Source: Scilla litardierei
Taxonomy: Eukaryota; Streptophyta; Magnoliopsida; Asparagales; Asparagaceae
Assembly (NCBI GenBank): GCA_030789695.1
Contig: CM061132.1
Coordinates: forward strand, 164,387,442-164,451,441
Direction of reading: 5' to 3'
DNA length: 64,000 nt
Shown one piece after another: positions 54,649 to 64,000 of this stretch. Numbering within the stretch: the stretch's first letter is position 1; each line of letters opens with the position of its first letter. The translations under genes and the position numbers were made by a program. The notes under the pieces were generated by a model that saw only the letters and a list, made by a program, of their open reading frames with translations, ran no database searches and was not told the DNA's origin.

Positions 54649-57600
54649 ATGGCGGTTCGGCTAACGGCTCCCACATTTGCAAATTTGCCGATCTGCCCTC
54701 GACATTCACCGAAATCCCTCCCGATCTCATCTCTTCTCCGACGTTGTCAGAGCAAAACCCTAACCGTAACCCTAGCCATAGTTTTCCCCCAGCTCAGGCG
54801 GATGGCAGCCGTTCGTGCTTCTCCACAGCAGCAAGAGCAAGTCGTGGAGGGCGGAGCGTCGAGTCGAGAAGGCGGAGATGGTGAATGGGGAAAGGTCTCG
54901 GCCGTTCTATTCGACATGGATGGCGTCCTTTGCAACAGCGAGGAGCCTTCGAGAATGGCGGCCGTCGATTTGTTCGCTGAGATGGGGGTTTCGGTCACCC
55001 CGGATGATTTCATACCTTTCATGGGGACTGGTAATTTTCTTGAATTAACTGATGTTACCGAGAAGATAATAGCTAATAGCGAACATTCGTGTTCGCGATC
55101 TTTCTGTTAAGTGGAATTGGAAAGAAATTTGTTAAATGCTCAGAATTAGTGGAATTGTTAATGCACTAGCCTTTTGGTTTTTGATAGGTTGAAGAAACTT
55201 AAAGCCAATTTTGCTTGAGAGGAATTGAGTGAATTGTATGGAGGCTTTTTGATAAAGTCCAAACCTTAAAGTATGAAGAAAGCTTAGATTTCACCAACAC
55301 TGGTGAAATCTTAGAGAATTTTCATTAATAGAAGAAACAAAAATTACAGACCAAAGAAAGGAAAGGGAAAAATTAGAGCAAAACTCTATTGATCAACGAT
55401 GCCATTTTCTTACAAACGAGCTACTATTAATAGCTCTTAATGCCAGCTGGCAATATTCCTTCTACCAAACTCCTTGCCCTGCTAACAAATTCTGTTAGCC
55501 TCGTCGGAACCGTAATTGGTTGTCAGAGATTCCCCGGCCGTTGATAGCTGCTGCCTCCCTCGCTCCTCCCTCCAACGGTTATATCCCCAAGCTTTCTTCA
55601 AACAATTGATTTGGACGCTTCAGATTGCCTCATAACGTTTCGTTCCACCGCTACGATTATTTCCTTGATGGACGGTTGGATACAAACTGGCCCTTCATCC
55701 AACGGAAGAGATTCAAAGCTCTCGCCTCACCAATTTGAACGTTGCCTTCATCTCCATTCAAGCTTCCGAGGCTTGTTATTCCAGCTTCGGCCACTTCACA
55801 ACCTTGGTTCCTAACAATCTCCCCCCCATTACGAGACCTTGACTCAAGGTCGAATGAAGGATAACGTTTCACCAGGTCCCAGTATGACTCCCACGTGGCA
55901 TCTTCCTCCGGTCTCTGTCGCCACTTGATCAGTACTTGGGATACCAATGCCTTTCGCTCTCTGATCACCCGACGGTCCAGTATGGACTCTGGCTCCTCTA
56001 CCAGCTCCTTGATGTAACTTGGTTGAGAATCTTGGACTAGAGTTCGAGACCCAACCTTCTCCTTTAATTGAGACACATGGAAGACATGGTGTGCTTGAGC
56101 AGTCTCAGGCAGTTCCAATTTGTACGCAACTTCTCCAATCCGAGCCAGGATTTTGTAGGGACCGTAATATTTGGGGGAAAGCTTATGTCTTCCTCATTGA
56201 TACACTAATTTGTCGGTAGAGCTGCTGTTTCAGATAGACCCAATCTCATTCTTGGAACTTTCGATCAGTTCTGTGCTCATCAGCATATCTATACATCCTC
56301 TCTCGAGCCCTGTTAAGATTGTCTTTGAGTAGTTTAAGAGTTACTTTCCTCGTGAACAATGCTTCTTCTACTACCGCCACTTGAGAGGTATGTGGTAGAT
56401 AAGATATAAGAGTAGGAGCTGGCCTTCCATATATGGCTTCAAATGGGGTCATCTGGGTGGAACTCTTCCCTATTGAATTAAACCAAAACTAGCCACTTAA
56501 CCCACTCATGGGGTTTATGTCCACAAAAGCAACAGAGATAACACTCTAAGCTACGATTAGTTACCTCTGTCTGCCCATCGCTTTGGGGGTGGTAAGCGGA
56601 ACTGTGAGCCAAAGTGGTTCCTTGCAACTTGAATATTTCAGTCCAGAATTGACTGGTGAAGACGGCGTCTCGATCGCTGATAATTGTTGAAGGAATGCTG
56701 TGGTGCTTGAAAACACCCTCAAAGAAGACTTGGGCCACTACTTTTGCTGAATAAGGTTGTTTAAGGGCAAAGAAGTGGGAGTATTTGGTTAAGCGATCCA
56801 CCACCACATAGATTATACTATATCCACTGCACAAGGGCAATCCCACTATGAAATCCATGGAAATACTCTCCCATACTTGTTTAGGTACTGGTAAAGGTTG
56901 AAGAAGACATATGTAAGCTATATTTTCAGACTTGTTCTTCTGACAGATTTCACATTCTTTAACAAATTGACGTACCTCTCTCTTCATTCCCACCCAATGA
57001 AATGACTTTCTCAATCTGTGCAAGGTTCTCAATGCGTCAGAATGCCCCCCATAGCTGTACTGTGGAACTCTCTGAACAAGGTTAACTGAAGCTCATTATA
57101 ATTGGGGCTAATTAAGATACACTCCTTGTAATAAAACACCCCTTCCACCTTAGTATACATAGATGTTACAAGACTTCTTTGCTGCATTTTATCTTCTATT
57201 TCCTCGAAGTATGGATCATTACTAACCATGTTTTTGATGTCATTTAACCAATCACATAGAGGATTAGAAATATGATACACCGAGTAGTTATCTTCTTCTG
57301 TGCTCCTACTGTTGTCCACCTCTCTTGACAAGCTATCAACAGCTCTGTTGCTCTTCCCAGGTTTGTATTCCACCCTGTAATTGTTAGATTGTAACTTCAT
57401 TAGCCATTTACCTTGTAACCCTGGCTGCAGCTTGTGGCCCAAGAGGTGTCTCAAGCTCTGATGATCAGTACGGATTGTGAATTTCCTTCCCATTAGGTAC
57501 TGATTCCATCTTGTTACCGCCAGATAATAGCTAGTAACTCTTTTTTGTAGGTGGAGAGGAGTAGGTTCCTCCCAGTGAGCTTAGTACTGAAATAGGCAAT

Positions 57601-60600
57601 AGGGTTCTCTTTCTGCATCAATACAACCCATATTCCTCTCCCAGAAGCATCACACTCCAACACAAAATCCTCATTAAAATTTGGCATGGCTAGCACCTGG
57701 GCAGTGGACAATGCCTCTTTTAATGTAACAAAGGCTTGTTGTGCTGCTTCAGTCCAAGCAAAGCCTTCCTTCTTCAAGAGATCAGTTGGAGGAGCTGCCA
57801 ACCCTCCAAAGCCTTGGAGGAGCTGCCAACCCTCCAAAGCCCTTAATGAATTTTCTATAGTAACTTGCTAAACCAAGGAACCCCCTTACTGCTTTAGTAT
57901 TCTTAGGAACTGGCCAATTCCTTTCTCCTTCCACTTTTGTAGGTTCCACTGCCACCCCTTGGTAGAGATCACATGCCCCAGATATCCTACAGATTTCTGA
58001 CCAAAAGAACATTTGGATAACTTAACCACCGGCTGCTGTTCTGATAAAATCTGCAGTACTTCCCTCAAATGTCCCAAGTGTGAGTCTAAATCCCGGCTGT
58101 ATATTAGTATGTCATCAAAAAAACAAGAACAAACTTTCTGAGGTAGGGTTTGAAAATAGTGTTCATAAGAGATTGGAATGTAGATGGAGGATTTGTCAAT
58201 CCAAATGACATTACAAGAAATTCGTAATGCCCTTCATGAGTACGGAGTGCAGTTTTGAAACATCTTCATCATTCATACGTATTTGATGGTATTCAGACCT
58301 TAAATCTAGTTTTGAAAAGAATTGGGCTCCAAACAGTTCATCCAACAGTTCATCTATAATTGGGATATGGAATTTTCCCTTGATGGTTTGTTGATTTAGG
58401 GATCTGTAATCCACACATGCGCCATCTTTCATCAGACTTCCTAACCATCACCACGGGTGAAGCGTAAGGACTGGAACTGGGTTTTATGGTACCAGCTTTT
58501 AGCATTTCAGTCAATTGTCTTTCAATTTCAGTTTTAAGGAAATATGCATGTTTGTAGGGTCTGATGCAGATAGGCTTAGCTCCTAGTTCAGTTGGAATCT
58601 TATGGTCAAATCCCCTTCTTGGTGGTAGCCCTACATGTTCCTGGAATACCTTAGGAAATTGATTCAAGACTTCCTTAATATTCTCAGGTAAGCTATCCAT
58701 TTCAATTTGCTGAATTTGTGTACTGGCCTGAGTTAGATCCACCTCCACAAAATTGATTTGCAACTAATACCCCTCCCCTTGCTGCCTGAAGGCCTTGTGT
58801 ATTCCCCTTTCATCTACAATCTGAGAATTTGAAGGAAGTACTCCTTGCCATGAACATTCTCTTCCTCCAAAATTAAACCTCATCTATAACTTCTTGAAAT
58901 TGAAAATATTGTCATCTAACTGTCTCAACCACTGAGTTCCTAGTATCACTTGTTGACCCCCAAGGGAAGTATCAGAAGATTGACTTTGATATGAACATTT
59001 TGGCAATGTATGGGAACCTCATGACAAGTTCCAGTTCATTGCAACCTTTCCCCACTAGCCACTATGACATCAAAAGTTTCAGATGGACTTATATCTAGGC
59101 CCAAAGCCTCACCAATCTAGGGTGTATGAATTTATGGGTAGACCCAATATCTACCAAAACACTAACAGCCGGCTTTAATACTACCCTTCAACCTCAGAGT
59201 CTGAGCAGCTGGTATTCCAGTTAAGGCATGGATGGAAATAGAGGATGAGTCCTCTATTATAATTTCTTGTAACTCTAGAAGTATAATGCCTGGTATACTA
59301 TCAGTTTCCACTATGACCCCCTCATCTTCTTCTTCCTCCATATCTAAAATGTATATCTGTTTCTTACATCTGTGCCCCCTTTCCCATTTCTCATTGCAAG
59401 GAAAGCATAAATTGTTTTGTATTCTGGTTTGGATTTCCTCTGGAGTTAATTTCCTTCCTCTAGATATGTTAGGAGCAACCTCGTTAGAACTCTCTCTACT
59501 CACTCCAGGAGAGTGTGGTTGATAGGATCTAGGGAAGGAGTGGGGAATAACATGGGATTTATTTTTTCTTGCTAAAATCTTCTTCTCTTCAAAATTTCTA
59601 GTCAACTACACTGCCCTTCTATATGTCTCAGGTTCCAAGGCCATCACATCCAGTCTAATGTCATCTATAAGACCATTAATAAATTTGTCTAAAACATAAT
59701 CATCTGGCATTTTCCTGAGCAACCCAACAATTTGTTCATATTTTTCCAAGTATTCTATCACAGTTCCAGTTTGTTTGAGATTAGAGAAAACCGCAAAGGG
59801 GTTGTCTAATTTGGTAGGTCCAAATCTTATCACAATTTCTTCCCTAAATTTTTCATAATGAAAGAAATTATGAACATTCACTTTACCCCAATCATACCAT
59901 TGCAAAGCTTTACCCCTCAAATAAAAAGAAATTGTGTTAACCCAATTTGCATATGGAGTGGAATAGTAGGCAAAAATTTGTTGTACCTGATCCAGCCATG
60001 GAGCCATGGAAGAACATTTTCATCTCCCTGAAAGATAGGGAACTCAGGTTTGAGCACTCGGGGCTGTGTAGGATTCAAGTTATCACCATGACTACCTCTC
60101 CTCTCTGGACCTCTATCACCATTGTTGTGTGCATCTCCAGCTCTTTCATCTCTAGAATTGCGCGATCCAGATTTCTGCTTGCTCTGCATCAATTGGATTT
60201 GAATATCGTGATTGTTGAATCTTTCCTCAAACTTGCCCTGGTTATTAATTAACATTTGATTTGAGCCGCCATGAGCTCCTGTGTTCGCTTCTGGGACTCC
60301 ACCAGAGATTGAAATTGATCATGAAGCTGTGCAAATAATTGCTGAAATTGACCTGCTAAGCTTCCCTCCAGGACTTGATTTTGTGATTCAATAATCTGGA
60401 TCCTCTCTTCATTTTGAAGCTTCCAATTGTAGGTCTCATCATCCTGCTCACATCGTAGTTGAAGATCAAAGTTAGAACTCTGGCCTTGATCTCCCTCAAT
60501 TGGCCTCTTTTTTGCCCCCATGGCTCGTAGAAAGTTTTGATACCAATTGATAGAGTCCAAACCTCAAAGTATGAAGAAAGCTTAGATTTCACCAACAATG

Positions 60601-61661
60601 GTGAAATCTTAGAGAAATTTCATTAATATAAGAAACAAAAATTACAGACCAAAGAAAGAAAATGAAAAAATTAGAGCAAAACTCTATTGATCAACGATGC
60701 CATTTTCCTACAAACGAGCTACTATTAATAGCTCTTAATGCCAGCTGGCAATATTCCTTCTAACAAACTCCCCGCCCTGCTAACAAATTCTGTTAGCCTC
60801 GTCGGAACCGTAATTGGTCGTCGGAGATTCCCCGGCCGTTGATAGCAGCTGCCTCCCTCGCTCCTCGCTCCAATGGTTATATCCTCAAGCTTTCTTCAAA
60901 CAATTGATTTGGACGCTACAGATTGCCCCATAACGTTTCGTTCCACCGCTACGATCATTCCCTTGATGGACGGTTAGATACAAACTGGCCCTTCATCCAA
61001 CGGAAGAGATTCAAAGCTCTCGCCCCGCCCTTCGAGCTTCGGAGGCTCCTTATTCCAGCTCCGGCCACTTCGCAACCTTGGTTCCTAACGCTTTTCTCAA
61101 GTTTTCCCGGACCAACTGTTTACAAAATCACGATGTCGACGCTTTAGTTGTTGCAATTTTTTGGATTTGCTTGCAATTTCTTGTTGGTTGCTGATGTTAG
61201 CAGTCATTTCTGATCAACGTGTATGAACTGAACGGCATAGGTGAGGCGAATTTTTTAGGAGGGGTGGCATCAGTCAAGGGAGTGGCGGAGTTTGATACCG
61301 AGAAGGCAAAAAAAAGATTTTTCGAGATATACCTCGATAAGGTGAAATAAGCCACTAGCTACATCCAACTTTTGTGTCCTCTTGCATGGTCTTAATCTGG
61401 GTCTTTTTGTTGCTTGATTTTAGTATGCAAAACCCAACTGTGGTATTGGCTTCCCGGGTGCACTTGAGCTTATCATGCAGGTAATCATGCTTCAGTGTTT
61501 TGCAAATTACATGTCTATTTAGCTCAATGGTGAAACAAGAAGTTTTTGTGTATGATTTTCAATCAGTGCAAGAATAATGGGCTCAAGGTGGCTGTTGCGT
61601 CTAGTGCTGACCGAATCAAGGTCGATGCAAATTTGGCTGCTGCTGGTTTGCCCATACATAT
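54649..61661 (+). CDS. SOQ1: SOQ1-like thylakoid protein, exons 1-4 (HAD domain), incomplete
   Basis: Exons: 54649-55030, 61241-61341, 61424-61480 and 61567-61661; all introns are GT-AG and phases agree (1, 0, 0, 2). Residues 1 to about 75 are Ser/Arg-rich and acid-poor, as in a chloroplast transit peptide. From W80 on the protein is a haloacid-dehalogenase-like hydrolase: [17 protein letters not shown] (motif I D89-D91), [13 protein letters not shown], then [31 protein letters not shown] and motif [18 protein letters not shown]. This matches the N-terminal domain of Arabidopsis SOQ1 (At1g56500), which continues with a transmembrane, thioredoxin-like and NHL region and limits a sustained form of non-photochemical quenching. 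Those parts lie beyond the window. Intron 1 is 6.2 kb because of element F; without it, about 0.36 kb. Confidence 0.9.
55250..55816 (-). repeat. 3' LTR of element F
   Basis: 567 bp, TGATAAAGTCC to CCTAACA on +. It is about 24 bp longer than its partner because of an extra segment near 55730-55770. Confidence 0.92.
55657..58763 (-). pseudogene. element F pol with chromodomain, broken
   Basis: Blocks in order on the minus strand: RT start ([21 protein letters not shown], 58350-58763); [16 protein letters not shown] (58211-58432); [11 protein letters not shown] (57886-58077); RNase H ([38 protein letters not shown], 57029-57837). Integrase zinc region and core follow ([57 protein letters not shown], 56478-57032), then [12 protein letters not shown]. 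The C-terminus is a chromodomain ([20 protein letters not shown] then [14 protein letters not shown], 55657-56118), whose frame runs on into the LTR. Several frameshifts and stops separate the blocks. A 21-bp tandem duplication (GGAGGAGCTGCCAACCCTCC) sits near 57787-57840. Confidence 0.88.
59162..60560 (-). pseudogene. element F gag, interrupted
   Basis: An N-terminal coiled-coil-like Gln/Glu-rich segment (60249-60560) precedes the gypsy Gag domain (59606-60007: [12 protein letters not shown], then [22 protein letters not shown] and [14 protein letters not shown]). A single in-frame TAG (59606-59608) separates this from the C-terminal part (59162-59605), which has [20 protein letters not shown] followed by GHRCKK, the usual gypsy zinc-knuckle remnant. 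A frame change separates the N-terminal segment from the Gag domain near 60000-60250. Confidence 0.82.
60548..61090 (-). repeat. 5' LTR of element F
   Basis: 543 bp next to primer site TTGGTATCA (minus strand). It ends CCTAACG, with the final A changed to G, followed by TSD CTTTT. Confidence 0.9.
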
Positions 61662-63118
61662 GTACGTGTTTACAGATATTGTTATGTGATTGTTTTGTTG
61701 GATAGCAAATGATTAGTTGGTCTACAATGCACGTTTTGTTGAGTGCAACCTGCATATTGTCTCTTTTCTGATTTTATTTTTTGTCCAAATTGATCACAAT
61801 CCTCACCTATTTCACAAATTTTTGTTAAAATTTGAACGCACTCTTTTTTAACCAATTCTCATTGAATATGTTCCCTGTTCAATCATAGAACCTGTTGACA
61901 TGTCTGAGTGCTAATTTCATGCTTGCAAATGCAAGGATGCGTCGAGCTGGTCGGCGTTTTCTTCAATCAGCAGGTGTTACTGATTTTAGGTGTTAGCAAA
62001 ACCTTATGCTTATGGTTATTGCTTTGAACAAGGTCCTAGAAAACGGGAGCCCTACATTTAACACCCATGATTCTCAAGTTACACCCAACCTATCGAAGAG
62101 ATGTCGTCATATGAAAATGTCCCCCTAATTATGTTGATCTTGATGATTCTATGAAGAACAAAGTCTTATTCCAAGGATGACCAGAGAACCCAATAAAGTC
62201 TCATAAGGGATCATGTCCAATGGTCTAGTGCATTTGGTAAGTGATGTTCTGATGCGAAATCTGGTCACCAGAATTCAGATTTTTCTATCATTTATTATCC
62301 TCCTCTTTTTGAGTTCTGATCGGGTTCTTCTTCTTAACTATTATGAATAATCTCATCTATCTTATGAATATTATCGCGAGCAATCACCGGTTAGATGATT
62401 GTCATGAATGCAATCATATTCGTGAAATTCAAATCTTAATGTGAGGCAAATTTTACTTTCCAAATCACAATTCAATTCAAATCGATGTAAGTTGCCTAAT
62501 TCATTTGCATAGAAATTTGAAATTGGACACTGTCAGCCAACTAAAAGCATTATCGACTTTCAGACAATTTTTTTTTGCCATCACTCTTATTGTTATGACG
62601 ATCCTTTTACTTCTTGTAGCACTTATCGTTGCAACTTTTCTTACATATATGAAGGCAACTTCACATAGAACTAGTCGGACGAGTGCATCCCTCTACCGCC
62701 TAGTCAGTTGAGCATTTTTTTCCCTTTCCTTACTATTAATCTTCTGGAAGCCAGTAACTTTTATGGACCCAAATTTTGGGCATGGTTATGGTTTTGAAAG
62801 CAGATCTAGGTTTTAAATGTCAAACTGATAATGGGTCATTTCACCAAGTTGAAGATATTCAGGATCTACCTAAAAAAGGAGTACACAGCATGCAGTGTAA
62901 TGTAAGTCATTTGCAGTCACACGTCAGAAGGATATGGTAGAAACTAGACAGCAAGAAGATAGACCTACCCTGAAATCACCCAATCTAGAATTCTTTGATT
63001 TAGATTGTGTTTTATATAACAATCTTTAAGGTATGATGATCTGATTTATTTGGATGTTTAAGATGGAACCAATCTGGGTTTTCGGTTGTGCAATATCTCT
63101 CAAAACAGGACCTGGATT

Positions 63119-63171
<53 letters not shown>

Positions 63172-64000
63172 GTGGAAGCACACATGCACATCGCATGTAT
63201 CAGTTGCAATAACTCACAAATTAGAAGGATATGGTAGAAACTTACTGAAGGACCAATACCATCATGAAATACACTGAAACTGCAGACTGGGGCCCACATA
63301 GGACTGATCTGAAATTTGTGATCTGGAGTCACTGAATTCGTATTTAAGGTTATGAAGTTTCTAACTTTCAGGCAAAATGACCTGGTTTACATAGATATTT
63401 ATACTTGTAACTTATCTGGTTTTTAATTGGAAAACCTCTGTTTACTAGGACCTGGATTTCAGAGTAGCACCCAATGCCTGCAATCATGTTATTTCCTTTT
63501 AAGATCTTAATGGGTGGGCCAGACAATTCAACGAACACCTTGCCTGCATGGAATGAGCTCTAAGAAAGAAACAACGCTAAAGCTGGAGGTTTTCAGAGAG
63601 CAGGTGTACAACTTATGCGAGGACAAACACTGTCATGTTTTGAAGAAGCCCAAGAATTAACGAGAAATTCAAAAAATAATGAGCACAAACATCTCATGAT
63701 ATTAAGAGTATAGCCTTAGCAACATTTTTGAATCAAATTTATATAATCAATGAAGCCAAAAGATAAGTGGATACGGAGTGGTGCACAATGAAAGATGAAG
63801 ACTAGATTGAGGACAGCACATGAACACAACAAAGAAAGTAAGAATCATATATTACAGCCTGTTCTCCTCTTTGCTGAGATTGTATGCGAAAATTCGAGAA
63901 AAACCAAGAACTTGCCAACTTCCACAATTTTTTTAAATTACCCATACTTCCACAAAAAACATTTAATAAGTGGGAACAAAGGGAAAGATGGAGAGTAAGA
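61662..64000 (+). other. SOQ1 intron 4, continues past the window
   Basis: Donor GTACGT begins at 61662. I searched the remaining 2.3 kb for the next HAD block expected after exon 4 and found none, so exon 5 probably lies beyond 64000. The stretch holds duplicated scraps (AGAAGGATATGGTAGAAACT near 62925 and 63221; AGGACCTGGATTT near 63107 and 63449) and a GA microsatellite. No other gene is seen. Confidence 0.65.
63120..63169 (+). repeat. (GA)n microsatellite
   Basis: About 24 uninterrupted GA units lie in SOQ1 intron 4. The 106-codon minus-strand frame across it is a repeat artefact. Confidence 0.95.

Larger units (their letters stand above)
55250..61090 (-). mobile_element. element F: chromovirus in SOQ1 intron 1, antisense
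   Basis: LTRs 55250-55816 (567 bp) and 60548-61090 (543 bp) are flanked by TSD CTTTT (55245-55249, 61091-61095). The right LTR ends CG instead of CA, a point change. On the minus strand the primer site is TTGGTATCA beside the right LTR; the polypurine tract (AATGGGGGGGAGAT) lies beside the left LTR. Gag and pol are present but broken. The LTRs differ by roughly two dozen substitutions plus a deletion, so the insertion is far older than C or D (order of 1-2 million years at the rice rate). A C-terminal chromodomain makes it a chromovirus, perhaps Reina-like. Confidence 0.92.

Noticed and set aside
55031..55110. Continuation of SOQ1 exon 1 to a stop at 55110
   Set aside because: A GT donor at 55031 and exon 2 at 61241 restore the conserved HAD sequence in phase. 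The extension has no similarity to SOQ1.
61930..61990. Possible SOQ1 exon 5 (Arg-rich open stretch)
   Set aside because: The translation does not resemble the expected next HAD block, and frame and splice signals do not fit.

Overview
This window is plant nuclear DNA, most likely from an angiosperm. The evidence is GT-AG introns in a recognisable chloroplast-protein gene (a homologue of SOQ1, SUPPRESSOR OF QUENCHING 1), a Mutator-like (MULE) transposon with plant-type domains, and nested Ty1/copia and Ty3/gypsy chromovirus LTR retrotransposons. The species cannot be named from the sequence. About 95 percent of the window is transposon-derived, and the only host gene I can support is the 5' part of SOQ1 at the right end. 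All element calls rest on motifs, LTR pairs and target-site duplications (TSDs) read directly; lineage names come from remembered family features.

Layout. (1) 1-2560: the decayed 3' part of a copia element. (2) 2983-10003: a 7.0-kb MULE with perfect 86-bp terminal inverted repeats. It holds a broken multi-exon transposase gene on + and, convergent to it, an intact small gene for a GRF-zinc-finger protein with a C-terminal membrane anchor. (3) 10059-51987: a 42-kb nest inside one gypsy chromovirus, element A, bounded by TSD GGAAG. Its 5' LTR is composite (10059-16011) and carries a solo LTR (G2). Its pol gene is split at 17161/47180 by element B, which has 3.1-kb LTRs and about 3.7 kb of non-coding interior (LARD-like). 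B in turn holds three later insertions: copia element D (20384-28194, TSD CTTCG), an inverted solo LTR of a B-related family (28924-32944, TSD GCGTT) and a very young chromovirus C (33585-42800, TSD GGATG). The 3' LTR of A (48015-51987) holds a second solo LTR, G1 (TSD CCGTG). (4) 51997-52671: a low-confidence DNA-transposon-like repeat rich in CGGGTCGGGT. (5) 52876-54334: a small internally deleted copia element E (TSD TTTAT) ending 314 bp before the SOQ1 start codon. (6) 54649 to beyond the window end: SOQ1 exons 1-4. Intron 1 holds an antisense chromovirus F (55250-61090, TSD CTTTT), and intron 4 runs past the window.

How the parts relate. Element C has LTRs of identical length with only four differences seen. 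Its gag and pol frames are separated by a 113-nt GT-AG intron that would fuse them when spliced, and its pol carries an in-frame deletion between protease and reverse transcriptase. B has no coding capacity but shares with C the leader just after the LTR, including a primer-binding site matching tRNA-Ile, so B looks like a non-autonomous partner of C-like elements. D is also young but has a damaged pol. The recent insertions here are therefore mostly of defective elements, probably mobilised in trans. Other notable sequences are a nested-palindrome ~110-bp tandem repeat shared by the LTRs of C and of unrelated solo LTR G1, a ~490-bp GGCC-dense block in the leader of D, and spliceable mini-exons inside the long LTRs of the B family.
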